64,000 bases of DNA from Tigriopus japonicus (lineage: Eukaryota > Arthropoda > Copepoda > Harpacticoida > Harpacticidae), in contig CM021321.1 in the NCBI GenBank assembly GCA_010645155.1, positions 8,614,149 to 8,678,148 of the forward strand, given 5' to 3'. A program made the position numbers and the translations under genes. Shown here one piece after another: positions 1 through 11,859 of this stretch. The notes under the pieces are model-generated. The model saw nothing but the letters and a program-made list of their open reading frames with translations, did not search any database and was not told the DNA's origin. Position 1 is the stretch's first letter. The number at the start of each line of letters is the position of its first letter.

Positions 1-293
1 CCGAATCGCCTACGTTATTAAATCCAACGTTATGACATCTTGTTGAGATCAAATTCATTAATATTTCATTGATCTTCCGGTGAGGGAGTTGGTATATTCA
101 TCTATGCTATTTATCGATCATGAGTGCACATCCTTTCTTCCGTAGAAACTTCTCTTGCCTTCTATATCTCAAAGGACCTGTTGATAAGGAGAAACTAGTT
201 TGGTTGATCGGACCGCGTTGGCTCAACGAGATCGACATTTTATTCTGTTCTTTGTTCTGCTACTCGCATCATCGTTTGGTAGTCTAATAAAGT

Positions 294-3200
294 TTATATA
301 AGCCTACCAGGTGTGCCTGGCATTTCATCGTCGCATGAATCAGACGGGGCTTCGTTGATTACTTCATGCGTCTCTGGATCGTCGTCGGTGTTCTCAACGT
401 CGTCAGCTGATTGGTCACGTGGTTCGTCCGTGGATTCCACTACTTCAGGCGGTTCATTCTGGATTGAACTAGTTGGATCTGGTTGTTGCCCGGCTGCATC
501 CACCATCATGGGTTCTTTGTGCCTTGGAGGGAGAGGATCTTCAACGCAGAGGGCGCCACTGGGGAATGCCCAGTCGCCAGCGTGTTTAGCTTCAGCGTTG
601 GCTTGGATGATCGGTTGCCAAGACGGGTTTATGTTGAAACGTTTGGCAATAGGCCATGACAGTGGCGTGGGCAACTTGCCGAGGTCCCAAGCATGAGCTT
701 TAGTTAACCTGTCTCGGCTGACTGTCTCTTTTTCGCTAGTAGTTATGCCCTTTTTTAACAAGATTTTCTTTACTATTACTACCTGACGGTCATTGATGAT
801 CTGCTCCACCTTGTAAGGGCCTTCTTGATAAACTGCTGTTTTCCTCGAAATACCACTCTCACTGGTGTCCATAGCTGAATGCTTGAACACAAAGTCTCCT
901 CGTTGTAGGGGTTTCCGTTGGGTTTTGGCGTCATACCTCTCCTTGTTGGTAAGGTGGGCTTCCAATTGTTTGATTTTGATTCGCTCCAGGGTTTGACGAA
1001 GGCGTTCTAGGTCTTGATCAATAGTTAAACTGGGTTGGTTACCTGGAGAAACCAGCACATCGGCAGGTATGACTGGGTCGGATCCAAACGTGAGGAAATG
1101 CGGTGAAGTGTCCAAATTAGATATGGGAGCTTGACGGATTGAGGCTAGGGCGGCAGGTACGAATCGGTGCCATTGTGTCGGGTGTGCCCTCTCGCTTTCC
1201 ATCGCGCAGCGAATGGTGTTCTCCAAGGTACGGTGGAGTCGTTCCACTGGGTTGGATTTGGGCTCATAGGCTTGGGTGGTTGCAGTGAACACCCCCAAAC
1301 GTCGTGCTGCATTTTGGAATAAAGCTGAGGTGAATTGTCGCCCTTTGTCGGATACGATCTTCATTCCTACTCCATATCTTGGGAAAAACTCATTTGTCAG
1401 CACTTTTACGATATTCTCAGCTGTGGCGTCGGTAATGGGCCATGCTTCAGGGTATTTGGTGACTGCATCTTGAATGGTTAGTAGGTATTTCTTCGTCCCT
1501 GGGCCTCGTGTATTTGGCCATGGGCCCACCAAATCACAATGGAATGTGGAGAATCGTGTCTGTTCCTTGGTGCTCGTCTGCCCCAATGGAACTTGCTTCA
1601 CTGCTTTGCGTGCCTTGGCTCGGCGGCATGCAGTGCAGCCCTCAATAGCTGCTGTGATATGTTCGTGCATATTTGGCCAGTAGAACCGCTTCCTGGCTTG
1701 GAGATACGTTCTGTAACGGCCTAAATGCCCTGCTAAGGGGTGGTTATGCAAACATCGAATGACTTCTGGGATTAGGTCGTTGGGAATACACAATCTCATG
1801 CGTTCCTCTGACCCTTTACCCGCTTGCAGATACAAAATATCGTTCTCAATTGTCAATTTTGGAAGTAACGTGGCGTATCTCCTGAGGGTTATGTCTGTTA
1901 TCGTTTTTACCTCTGGTGGCGATTTCTTCGTAACCCATTTGAGTACCTCGCTGAGAAATGGGTCCTCAGCTTGTTTTGCTTTTAGGTCATACGATTTGGC
2001 AAACGAGTTGTGGGTTTGCTCACTGAACTCTGGATCGTCGGCTCCATCTGTCACATTGTCCTGGATGTCTTCAGCGATCATTCTTGAACTCAACTCGTCT
2101 TTCTGAGGAAGTTGTTCACATAAACATTCAGAAAAAACTTGTTCATTACCCTCTAATTCTGGTTCTGGTTCGGAGAATGTGGGGCTGACAGGTCGGGGCA
2201 TGACCGGTTGTCCATCTCCCTCATTGAGAAGAGCTCGTCCCTGAGCGCGTGTGAGAGCTGCGCACCAATCTTTAGCCATTCTGCCAATGGCTCCGCACTG
2301 GGGTGTTTTGATGCCACAGCGATCCAAAAAGACCTTGTCCTCCTCCGTTCGAATTTCAGGTTCATCAACCAGGCCTGGGTGTGGGTACCGGGACATGGCA
2401 TCAGCATTGGCATGGTGGACTCCAGGGCGATGCTCCATCTCAAAATCGAACTCTTGCAATTTGTCAGACCACCGGAGTATTTGCCCATGCAAAACTTTTG
2501 AGGTCATCATCCACTTGAGGCCTTGGTGATCAGTCCTGATGAGGAATTTGCGTCCGAACAGGAAATATCTGAAATGCTCAACAAAATGTTGTACTGCTAG
2601 AAGTTCTTTTTTGGTCACCGGGTATTCCCGCTCCGCTTTATTGAGCGTGCGGGAAGCATAGGCAATGGGACGAATGGTGTTGTCAGGTTGCGTTTGCGAC
2701 AACACTGCTCCGATAGCCATTTCGGATGCGTCAGTGTCCAGTATAAATGGCTGGTTGGAGGTAAAATTGGGTTGAGCGAGGATCGGAGAGGAACTTAAGA
2801 GGGTTTTGAGGCGTTTGAATGAAGCGTCTTGTTCGGTCCCCCACTGGAAGGGGGTTTCTTTCTTGGTCAACCTACGCAATGGTTCAGCAAGGTTTGAGAA
2901 ATCCTTGATGAATTTTCGGTAGTAACCACATTTGCCGAGGAAGGTTTGCACTTCCTTCACATTCTTTGGAGTAGGCCAGTCCTTTATGGTGCGTACGTTT
3001 CGATCATGTGGCAGCATGGTGTTATGAGAGACTTTGAACCCGAGCCATTCTGTTTCTTTCACAAACAGTTTCGACTTCTTTGGGGCTATTTTCAAGTTAG
3101 CTTTTTCCAGGGCTAGAAGTAGACGGGCGAATTTCCAGAGCCCATCACGGAAGTCTTTACAGCCTATGAGGATATCATCGAAGTAAGCTAGGATCTCCTC

Positions 3201-5060
3201 ATTCTCGACTAATGGGCCCAGAACTTCCTTCATGAGTCTGGCATACACTCTCCCTGAATTCTTGGGGCCAAAGGGCATACGGTTATATGCATAGAGTCCT
3301 TCTGAGGTTACCATGGCTAACTTGTCTCTGGATGTTTCAGCCACCGGAACAGCTAAATAGGCCCCTGCCAAGTCCAATGCAATGAACATAGCCGCCTGTG
3401 GAAGCACATTGTTGGCTAGTTGTTCTAGATTGTGGGCCACTGGAAAGGCATCTCGTTTGGTCACTTCGTTGAGGCGCCTGTAGTCTACGGCATACCTGAA
3501 AGTGCCATCTTTCTTTCGCACTGGTACTACTGCTGACGCCCATGCACTCTGACTGGGTGACACAATACCTCGGTCAATAAGCTCTTGGAGGGTTTTGCGG
3601 AAATCCTGCTTCATTGCAGGTGTCATGGGTCTCACTTTGTCACAAGTGGGCTTGGTGTCTCCAGTGTCCACCACAAATTCCATTTGATGTGTACATCCAA
3701 CATCATACTTAGATCGGGCCACTACTCCATTGAATCTGACGAGAAGAGCCTCGAGAAGTGCCTTCTCGTCCTTCTGCAGGTTTGGGTTGTTCCATAACCC
3801 ATCGCCAAACAGGCCACGAACTTCACGCTGAAGTTCGCCACGGCGGGATCTATCCGTTGGTTCGCCAACCATTGCCCATAGTTCCCGGCCGTATTGCTGA
3901 AGACTAGTGTTCGGCTTGAACACTGCCCGGGGGTTAGTCTTCCCAGCACTTTCTCCTTGGGGAAAGGATGTTGGACCTTGCGTGTGTACGGCATTACACG
4001 GCTTATGCACAGCTCGGGTTGGCTGTGGCTCTTGCGCTCCCTTATCTTTGAGCGGCTTCTTCACCACTCCCTCCAGTGGTGGAACCTTTTGCGGGCGTTG
4101 CACCAAATGTGGCTTCCACCTGTTTTCAACTGAACAGGGTTTTCGTGAACTGAAGTCCAGTTCGCCACTGAGTACACTACTCTGAACCACGTTGTCTAAG
4201 CGTGGGCTTTGCACATTTGGTACTGAGCACGGCTTCACTTCCGGGGCACTGCGAAGTGCGCCAACCAGGATCCCGAATTGGGAATTGGCTGGAACCTTCC
4301 GTGATTCACGATTGGTGTTGCGTATCACTACACGTGAGTCACTGACATTGATGATCGACATGTCACTCTCTAACTTTCGGCGAGATAGATAATCACTGTT
4401 AGGAATGAACATGTACACTCGATTGTCCTTGAGCACTTGATCACCAAAACATATGGGCACTAGCGCCTCAGAGTCAGGTTCTACTGAGAACGGATGCGCA
4501 CTGGTCACTGTTTCAATAAAGAAGTCGGGATCATCTTCTTCTTCACTGATCTCTTGAGACGTGTAAAGGGGCACCTTGTGACCGTATGGCCCTATATGTG
4601 CTGTGGCTGTTGTTAAGTCCAGCGTGACCACCATTTTCTGCATCGTTTTGGCACCAACAATGCCAGGGGTTCCCAACTTGTTGACGAGCAGAAATCGTGT
4701 GGTGAAAGGGACCGTCATCCCTTCATAAAGTACATCCAGTTTGGTCTGGCCAACCACGTCCAAATGACCGGTATTCCCTCAAGCAGCGATTTGGATGTTG
4801 CAAGGGAAATGCTTGGGTGGGTTGGTAGGAAATAGCCTCTCGAATTCGTTTTGATCTAGAAGATTGTAATTCGAAATATTTCCAGTGTCCATTAACAGTT
4901 TTAGTTTAGCTTCGTTGATGATAACATGAGTAAACACGCGTATTTCGGAACTGTTAATGTCCTGGTGTACTTTATTGATGTTTGAGGGCAGTAAAGCGTG
5001 CACTGCTTCTTGATTCTTGGCGAGGCCGGTCTCCTCGCTCAATAGTTTGCCGAGATCCAT
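294..5060 (-). CDS. Gypsy A pro-pol polyprotein (one in-frame stop)
   Basis: Encodes aspartic protease, reverse transcriptase, RNase H and integrase, which copy element RNA into cDNA and insert it. The protease motif LMDTG lies near 4890. A TGA at 4779-4781 interrupts the frame; from 4763 down it is open for 1489 codons. In that frame RT has YFDDILIG near residues 526-533, RNase H has DTDAS near 672 and TDHQGLKW near 740, and integrase has the HCDLVGPW Asp near 1073, SDKGRQF near 1139 and NPVERLH near 1172, so all three catalytic acids are present. An acidic tail follows. The frame overlaps gag at 4972-5060 and is +1 relative to it, so pro-pol was probably made by frameshifting, though an indel cannot be excluded. 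Length and domain order are normal for a gypsy pol. Confidence 0.9.
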
Positions 5061-6321
5061 TCCTCATCTTCGCTGATATCCTTGTCAGGATCGTCGGGAT
5101 CGAACTTAGCAATGCATTGGCTGAATTAGGCTTCTTCTTGGGGCAATCCTTTTTGAGGTGGCCGGTTTGATTGCAGCCATAGCAACGGTAGGTCCGGTTG
5201 GACAGGCCTTGGCGAGTACTTGGTGGTTTCCTCCGTTGGTGTTGCTGGGCCCTGCAATCATCATTGGAATGCCCCGTGTTGGGGTGTAACATACAAGGGG
5301 TATGTACTTGCCCAATATCCATAGGCTCGGAAGCGCTTGGTTGCTGCTTGATGTGTTTTGAAGCAGATGTTGGAAGCTCAAATTCTGCTGGGCCAGGGCC
5401 TGTGGCACTTCGTTGGAACTGGTGGTCATGTCTTACCCGATCCGCATTCGATTTGAATTCCAATGCGCGAGATACGGCGTCGTGGTACGTCAGGATTGGC
5501 TTGCCAGTAGTGGTGTTGGCCGAGTCATGGATTTTGAGATGCACTTCGGCGTCTCGCAACCCAAAAATAAAGCGATCAATCAGCTTACGTGATGTTTCAC
5601 CAGCTGCATGGTCTCGACTTTTGCCTGTTGGGACCACCATGTCCGTATCAAATCTCCAGGGCTCTTCTTCTTGACCATATGCTTCGCACCAAAGCCGTTT
5701 GAGGTTGCCTTGAAATTCGCGGATGTTTTCTTTGGGTAATTGAGTCCGTCGTTCAAACTTGACTCGGGCTACGGACACATGGGCTGGGCTGATGAAAATC
5801 TCCTTCAAAGCAGCCCAAAACTTGTCCACACTCTCGTAGGCTTGCATGTCCCGGGGAAGGCTTGCGGCCATTTGGCTAGCTTTGCCTGATAAGGCCGCCA
5901 GCACCATCATGATGGTGTCTTGGCCTTCCCACTTGCCACATCGGCTGGTGTCCTGGCAATGAAGCAACCAATCCTGAAATTCATGGGTCGTTTCTCCATT
6001 GAACTCCCGGATCTTGATCCCCGATGGCTTCTGGATCTTCTGTTCCGCTTTCCGTTCTTCATCGCGGACCCTTGCTGCCCTTATACGCTCCTCTTCTAGT
6101 TGTCAGGTTGCCACGGCTTGGGCCAGGATGCGTTCATCTCTGTGATTGGAGGCAATACGTTCCTCCCGGATGCTTTCCATCAGGCTCTGAAGGTTGTGTG
6201 CCAAGACTTGAAGGGCTTGGCCATCTTGCTCCATCGTGACTTGAGGTTCTGTCAACAAGAAAGGTTCTGGATCCTCTGAGTAGTTCAAGCAAGGCACCAG
6301 GTGTATACGTCTGTTGGGCAC
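4972..6321 (-). pseudogene. Gypsy A gag with one in-frame stop
   Basis: Capsid-nucleocapsid precursor. The frame from 6321 is open except for a TGA at 6103-6105; the upstream part (MEQDGQALQVLAHNLQ, coiled-coil-like) and the downstream part share a frame. The C-terminal part has a CCHC zinc knuckle (CYGCNQTGHLKKDC, near 5142-5183) followed by a lysine-rich stretch, as expected of nucleocapsid. Upstream of it is the conserved gag region with DWLLHCQD and FERRTQLPKENIREF. The 3' end overlaps pro-pol. A single nonsense change suggests recent inactivation, or a recoded or misread codon. Confidence 0.8.
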
Positions 6322-6372
6322 GGCACGTGTCTGCTCTGGTCGATGGCTTGCTTTGGTCCTCTACTTGCAGAA

Positions 6373-6391
6373 GATCCTACCGACTGCGCCA
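6373..6391 (-). promoter_or_regulatory. Gypsy A primer-binding site (tRNA-Ser type)
   Basis: On the minus strand the site begins TGGCGCAGTCGGTAGGATC. It is complementary to a tRNA 3' end of the CGACTGCGCCA type, the tRNA-Ser primer known from 17.6/297-like gypsy elements. It starts three bases after the LTR end. Confidence 0.75.
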
Positions 6392-6394
6392 ATT

Positions 6395-6961
6395 TGTAGC
6401 AGTACTGATTCGGGATGATCAGTTTGGGAGCGGTGCTACAATCATCCGATGATCCAATCGGATAAAGTATCTTTCAGAGCCTGAATAATGAACGTGGTCG
6501 GAGACAGAGTTTTATGATTAGGGTCTTATCCTTTATTTGGTCGAAGGTGGTGATGTTGAATACAGGATAAGTCAGCAAGGGGAACTTCTTAGACTGAGAT
6601 GGATAGCTGGGTACAAAGGTACTATGACTGTATGTGAACGCCAATAATAGCTCTGAACTCAACTAGCTTAAGTAAGTGAGTAGTTGCTGTAGTACACATG
6701 TGGAAGGCCTTTTATACCAAAGGGATGTGTACTACCGGATGTTACATATGGCATGATCATTGTTTATATAAGTACATGATCATGAGGCGTGGTCATTGCT
6801 TACACAAGCACATGTGATACGAAAGACAGACAAAGGGCATAGAACGTACTAAGTGTGTAGAACATGTTATTGCGGTGGGTTATCAAACGTTCGTATCCTT
6901 TGTCTCTTCTGTTCAGGGCCGTGACTTGTTATGATGCGTCATTGACTGGTTACTTCATACA
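6395..6961 (-). repeat. Gypsy A 5' LTR
   Basis: A 567-bp segment that reads TGTATGAAG...TGCTACA on the minus strand, with TG/CA ends. It has a TATA box (TATAAAAGG, 6708-6716) and an AATAAA signal at 6532-6537, which places U3 at the right and R/U5 at the left. Its left edge adjoins the PBS. The right edge is set by the TG start and by the point where gypsy C integrase sequence resumes. No second copy is present in the window, so the borders rest on motifs alone. Confidence 0.65.
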
Positions 6962-6967
6962 GGTGGA

Positions 6968-8869
6968 TTGATGGTTCGGCATCAGTTCCACTACAATAAT
7001 GAAGAAACGAATTGTGGTCCTCTATCTGATGTTAAATCTAAATGGACGCCAAAATGTGCAACCCATGATGCAATGAAGGCTCTAGCACATGACAGAGCAT
7101 CTATAGCCGACAATGGAATTGCTTCCGGCCATCGGGTAAAACGGTCCACAATGGTGAGCAGGTATGTGTAACCTTGCAAAACCGGCAAAGGGCCCACAAG
7201 ATCAATGTTCAGATGGTCAAATCGCCTGCTAGGGACCACAAATAGTTCCTGAGGAGATTTGGTGTGTTGCTGAATTTTGGCTTGCTGATAGGTAACAAGA
7301 CTTGGCCCAATCTGCCACCATTTTCCTCATTCCATGCCACACATAAACAATCACTCACAAGTTTTTGAGCAGTCCGAATCGAGGGGTGGGACAAACCATG
7401 GATAATATCAAAAACCGCACGTCGGAATTGGACGGGAACCACTGGCCTTGGCTGACCCATTGAGGTGTCACCTAAAAGTGACGGTCCGTTGTTTCCAAGC
7501 TGGAACCTCTTGCACGTCCATACCTGTAATGGATGTGTATGTGGCTTGGATTTCTTCATCCATTCTCTGCGCAACAGCCATGGCGGTGAAGTCAACTCCT
7601 TGGTTTATATCACGAACAGCATTGATCAAACCACGAGACAGGGCGTCGAAAACAACGTTGCTTTTACATGCAATGTGCTTGATACAGGTTGTGAACTCAG
7701 ATATGGCAGTAAGGTGGCGTTGTTGTCGAGCTGACCATGGGTCTGGAACCTTTGCAAAGGCAAAAATTAAAGGCTTGTGATCAGTGAAGATCGTATAATC
7801 ACGACCCTCGAGGAAGTACCAAAAATGACGAATTGCAAGGTGCTCTGCTAAAAGCTCTCTGTCAAAAGGACTGTATTTGCACTCTGGAGGACGGAGTTGA
7901 CGGCTGAAGAAGGCAAGAGGCCTCCACTGTCCTCGCTCAAACTGATCGAGGGCTCCCCCAATTGTGGTATTGGATGCATCAACCTTTAAGACAACCTCAG
8001 CGTCAGCCTTCGGAAAAGACAACATGGTGGCGTCAGCTAAAGCTTCCTTTGAGGATTCAAAAGCCCTTTCAATTTCCGTTGTCCAAGCAAGGGTTTTTGG
8101 CTTTGTTTTTTTCCGGCCAAGGACCAAAACACGGGTCTCATGATGTTTGCGGCTGATGGAATAAAACGATGATAAAAATTGATCATCCTCACGTAACCTT
8201 GAAGTCCTTTGATTGTTGTAGGGCGCTTGAAATCTTGAATGGCGACCACCTTTGATGGGAGGGGAACAATTCCACCTTCGGAGACATGATTGCCAGTTGG
8301 CGAGAAATCCAGCCATTTGAGTACTTGCCTCACATGAACAAGGTGCTCCTCCTTGGTTTGACTAGCAACCAGGATGTCGTCCAGGTACACAAAAACGTAG
8401 GAAAACCCTCAAGGACAGTATCAATTAGTAGCTGGAATGCCTGGGCTGCATTGCGAAGTCCAAACGGCATTCTTAAGAACTCAAAAAGACCAAAGGGGGT
8501 GATCACTGCAGTTTTGGGAATGTCTTCCTCACAGACCAGTATGTGGTGATAGCCTTTCACGAGATCGATCTTGGAGAGGATTGTCCACCCAGCCAAATTT
8601 GAAGCGAAATCTTGAATATGGGGCACAGGGTATCGATCTGGAGTAGTGACGTTATTGACTCTTTGATAGTCACCACATGGTCGCCAGGAGGACCCACTGT
8701 CCTTTGGAACCATGTGCAAAGGTGAAGCCCATTGACTTTTCGATTGCCTGATGATTCCTGCTTTTTCCATCCTAGCAAAATCCGCTTTGCCAAACGCCAA
8801 CTTGTCAGGAGGGAGACGACGGGCACGCGAGTGGATGGGTGGACCAGTTGTGAGAATGAAGTGTTCAAC
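6968..8869 (-). pseudogene. Gypsy C RT-RNase H-integrase remnant
   Basis: Three overlapping broken frames. RT: WASPLHMVPKD, DRYPVPHIQDF and [13 protein letters not shown] near 8430-8800; the catalytic box reads YLDDILVAS at about 8365-8390 in a shifted frame. RNase H: VLKVDASNTTIGGALDQ and FTDHKPLIFAFAK near 7760-8000. Integrase: HLNIDLVGPLPVLQGYTYL and SDRGPQFVSSLL near 6991-7220, stopping before the catalytic Glu where element A entered. At least three frameshifts separate the domains, so no product is expected. Confidence 0.85.
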
Positions 8870-8874
8870 TTCAT

Positions 8875-10299
8875 TGTTACCGCCAAGATTCTTTGTATAT
8901 CGAATGGCAATTTGGAGACCACCTCTCGAAGTGTGTCCATATTGTTTAATTTGTCAAGATAGGAAAGATCGGTCATAGCATTTAGACAAGTTGTCAAAAA
9001 CGTTGCATAGTCTTCGAGAGCATCGCAATCTTCGTTACGAATTGAAGGCCTATTTCGCAATTGCTCGAGGTACGACATGGCAACCAGGTATTCGTTTCCA
9101 TACTTTTCTTTAAGTTGGGACAAGGCCTTGGTATAACCTTGTACTGGTTCCATATGCATACAACTTCGGACTATTTCCTTTGGTTTGCCACTTGTGAAGC
9201 TCTCTAAGTAGTACAAGTGGTTTTGGAAATCTTCCGTGTGCTTTTCGATGTTAAACTTGATAGACTTCATGAACGAATTAAACTCCAGAGGGTTTCCATC
9301 GAATGTGGTCATTTTCATTCGTGGCAAAGCATTTTGTTCCTGTCGCTTGAGAAGTAATTTGTTGGTTTGAATTTGCAGTTTTAGGAGTTCGGCGATTGCT
9401 TCCTGGTAGTTGCTTCCTGGTAGGTGTTCTTTTTTGGTCGATCGTGTGCTTCGGGGTTTGTAGTCCCTGAATTGTCGATCGTACCACCGTGTTTTGGGGT
9501 TGCAGGATCCTCGACAAGCTGCCCGTCCGAATCTTCAGAACCATCATGAACCTTTTCATTGATCCCGTCTTTGGTCCCGTCATCGCCAATCTTGCTCATC
9601 GAGGTTTGTTTCGGCACTTCGTATTGCCTTTCCGCGATCCAACATCCGACCGCATGGATAAAATCGTCCGCCGAGCAGATCTTCTCTAAAGCCCATTCGT
9701 CGAATTCCGAAATTTGTTCACATGAAAATTCGTAAGCGTTTCTTGCCCGCTCGCAGATATCAGTAAACTCTTGAAGAAGCTCCTTCAATTCGGAAAGCTC
9801 CCTAATGACCGCATCCAAGTTACGATCTTCCTCCATAAGGATGTTCATTCGATTGCGTTTCTTTGTGATATGACCGTATCGTAATCCAGGCTTTTGAAGC
9901 CTCGGTATTGGTGGTACCGCGGGTGTCGCCGATTTGCTTCCGAAGTCGACGCCAACGCCGTCTTGCCCATCGGGATTAGGTTCGTTCGGTCGTCTATTGG
10001 AAGGCATGATTTTCAACTTCACCTCCTGGACCGCGAGATGCCACAAATTTTGAAACTTTGTAACGTAGTTTGAAGGCCGAATTTAAGACACGCGCTTAGA
10101 ATTATCGTCTTTATTAAGCGGTTTCAACTGGAACATATGCGACATATATAAATGTAATGTAATTGTCTAATTTTGAATATAGTTGAACTTACAATTTGGT
10201 GTGGCCTATTTGCTCTCTCCATCCTCTTTCAAAAGGCACTGAATGTTTACGCTAGAGGACGCTCTCCGTCGAAGACGGGTTTGAATCTTGGCGGTAACA
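8875..10299 (-). mobile_element. Truncated BEL/Pao element inside gypsy C
   Basis: A 1425-bp insertion splits gypsy C between protease and RT. It is flanked by 5-bp direct repeats TTCAT (8870-8874 and 10300-10304), the usual BEL/Pao duplication size. Its ends form a perfect 17-bp inverted repeat (TGTTACCGCCAAGATTC at 8875-8891, complement at 10283-10299). Content on minus: a noncoding, LTR-like segment 10050-10299 with an AATAAA signal, then broken gag frames. No protease, RT or second LTR is present. Confidence 0.7.
8891..10046 (-). pseudogene. BEL/Pao gag (DUF1759-like), frameshifted
   Basis: The downstream frame from 9327 holds the conserved BEL gag block: PRMKMTTFDGNPLEFNSF, then a YLESFTSGKPKEIVRSC segment and a TLREVVSKLPFDIQ segment. 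The upstream frame (9381-10046) begins with MPSNRRPNEPNPDG and contains an acidic helical region (ELSELKELLQEFTD). The two frames differ, so at least one indel lies near 9330-9400. The gag ends abruptly at 8891, where the 17-bp inverted repeat starts. Gag would bind element RNA and form the particle; this copy cannot. Confidence 0.7.
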
Positions 10300-10304
10300 T
10301 TCAT

Positions 10305-10900
10305 GTTTGGTCTTTGTTATATGGAAAGATGGCTCCACAACCTCAGGGAACTCTGCCAAAATTTGGCACAAGCATCCGTGGCAGCAGCCACAGATCTGAG
10401 GTGAGGGACTGTACCTATGGTTGCTTGTAGGCATATTGAGGTAAAATCTTTGGGATCAACCAATTGACGACCAGCCACGTCAACAAAAAAGGTTGTGGGC
10501 TCGGAGAAAATCTGCACCCAGCAACGGCTGGGCTACAGCGACGACCTGGCATTCCCATTGAAAATAACGATATCCAAAATGGAGGGGCAAATTATGTGAT
10601 CCATAGGCCAGGATATCTGTGCCGTTTGCGGCTCGTAGGGTAAATTTTGCGGGTGACATACGTCAGTCAGATGGTGTTGCAGGAATAATGCTCACTTCAG
10701 CACCCGTGTCGACAAGAAAATATGGCCTGAATTTCGATCTTGGATATATGGAGGTGTTTGGGAGAGTAGGCTGGTGGGGTGGAGTACTGGAAGGTCGCGG
10801 ACCCTACTAATGGCAACTGGCCTGCCAGTTTCCCTTATAGTGGCAAGGCGGGTAGCAATTCCGGGCATTGTCACCCCATCTTCGGTGTAGCCGACAAAAT
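10305..10900 (-). pseudogene. Gypsy C protease and zinc-motif remnant
   Basis: On minus, a Cys/His-rich segment (FCRLHRRWGDNARNCYPPC, near 10865-10895) is followed by the protease sequence LVDTGAEVSIIPATPSD near 10700-10730, a LRAANGTDILAYG block, and [13 protein letters not shown] near 10490. These are the flap, active-site and C-terminal motifs of gypsy proteases. Stop codons and frameshifts break it. The reading runs to KTKHE, where the BEL/Pao insertion begins; the RT frame resumes beyond it. Confidence 0.7.
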
Positions 10901-11524
10901 ACATTTGAATTCGGTTTTGGTTTCCCAATTGCGTTTCTCACTCTGGCGGGTGTTGCTGCGGAGATTGTTGGTTGGGTAGCAACTTCGTTGACGAGACGAG
11001 TTCTGGATCTTGAGCATCAGTCCATTGGCCTTGAGGGCAGCTTTCTTTGGATAGTGAGATATGTCAGAACTTGGGAGTTGAAGGCGAATTTGCTCAGGCT
11101 TTCAACGAAGGAAAACTTCATGGAAGAGGATACACGGTTTGTGATCACCAAGAAAGGACAGCATTTTGGCCATAAGTTCCGAGGGCTTGCGATAACATAC
11201 TCTCCAATGTCAAGAATAGAATAGGCCCTGGCGTCAACGCAAAGGCCAAAATTCTCAAGAAGGCCTGCTTTTAAGGTGTCGTACTTGTCTTTGGTTGGGA
11301 TCTCCTCCAAAAGATGAACCACCTGAATTTGCCGTTTGTTGGTCTGAGGCTGTGACTAGGTAGGCGTGTTTTGTTGCGTCGGCGGTAATCCCTCGAGGCA
11401 CAAACTGAGCCTCTGTTTGTATGAACCAAATTTGAGGTTGATTTGCCCAAAACGGAGCTAATTTCAGGGCTACGGCGTTTTCTTGGACCATTTCAAGCTT
11501 TGTGAGCGTTTGCGTAACGTTCAA
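10901..11524 (-). pseudogene. Gypsy C gag remnant
   Basis: Frame 11255-11524 has the N-terminal gag signature of CsRn1-like elements: LKLAPFWANQPQIWFIQ, then AQFVPRGITADATKHAYLV. Frame 11017-11322 continues it (LLEEIPTKDKYDTLKAGLL). A third frame carries the LMAKMLSFLGDHKPC block. Three frames for one gag show at least two indels. It resembles the gag of element E (33240-33978). Confidence 0.75.
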
Positions 11525-11556
11525 ATCGTTTCTCCTATATTTGAATGCAGAAAATT

Positions 11557-11566
11557 GGGGTCACCA
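11557..11566 (-). promoter_or_regulatory. Gypsy C primer-binding site (tRNA-Trp type)
   Basis: Minus-strand TGGTGACCCC lies next to the LTR end. This is the primer site known for CsRn1/Kabuki-like gypsy elements and differs from the TGGCGCAGTCGG sites of elements A and B. Confidence 0.65.
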
Positions 11567-11567
11567 A

Positions 11568-11711
11568 TGTAGTGGATGATTTGTCTGACCAACAGTTTTT
11601 ATTTGATTCAGTCAATTGTGCATACAACTCAATTTCCGTTGATCCTAACGCAAAAGGTTCGACGTGAGCAATTAGGACAGCTCGATAAGTGACGGGTATC
11701 ACTCCGCCACA
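11568..11711 (-). repeat. Gypsy C 5' LTR
   Basis: A short LTR of 144 bp that reads TGTGGCGGAGTGATACC...CCACTACA on minus. It has TG/CA ends and adjoins the PBS at its left edge. Positions 11712-11859 to the right hold no gene and are probably host intron. Confidence 0.6.
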
Positions 11712-11859
11712 AGCACTTCATCGCTATCATGTTCTACTCTATCCATTAGATTCACATTTTTTGACTCAATTACATTAATGAACATTTGTGAACAAAAATG
11801 GACTGCATTTAGTTGTTATTTTCATAAACATTTTTTAAAAATATTTCCAAAAAAATTAC

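Larger units (their letters stand above)
1..6961 (-). mobile_element. Ty3/gypsy retrotransposon A (3' end outside or lost)
   Basis: Minus-strand LTR element in the order LTR (6395-6961), tRNA-Ser-type PBS, gag, pro-pol. It is the best preserved retroelement here: one in-frame stop in gag and one in the protease part, otherwise a 1489-codon open pol. Positions 1-293 lie past the pol stop; they hold no gene and no copy of the right LTR, so the 3' LTR is either beyond the window or lost. The right border falls inside the integrase of gypsy C, which shows that A inserted into C. Confidence 0.85.
6962..11711 (-). mobile_element. Degenerate Ty3/gypsy element C (CsRn1-like)
   Basis: Order on minus: LTR (11568-11711), PBS TGGTGACCCC, gag, protease, then a BEL/Pao insertion, then RT, RNase H and a truncated integrase. 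The TGGTGACC primer site and the RT/gag wording match the CsRn1-like gypsy group. Many frameshifts and stops make it old. Its integrase is cut at 6962 by element A; the remainder should lie left of the window. Confidence 0.8.

Noticed and set aside
1..293. Search for the 3' LTR of gypsy A
   Set aside because: No match to 6395-6961 and no convincing polypurine tract; the LTR cannot be placed in the window.
313..696. Serine-rich plus frame of 127 codons
   Set aside because: Shadow of the acidic tail of gypsy A pol on the other strand.
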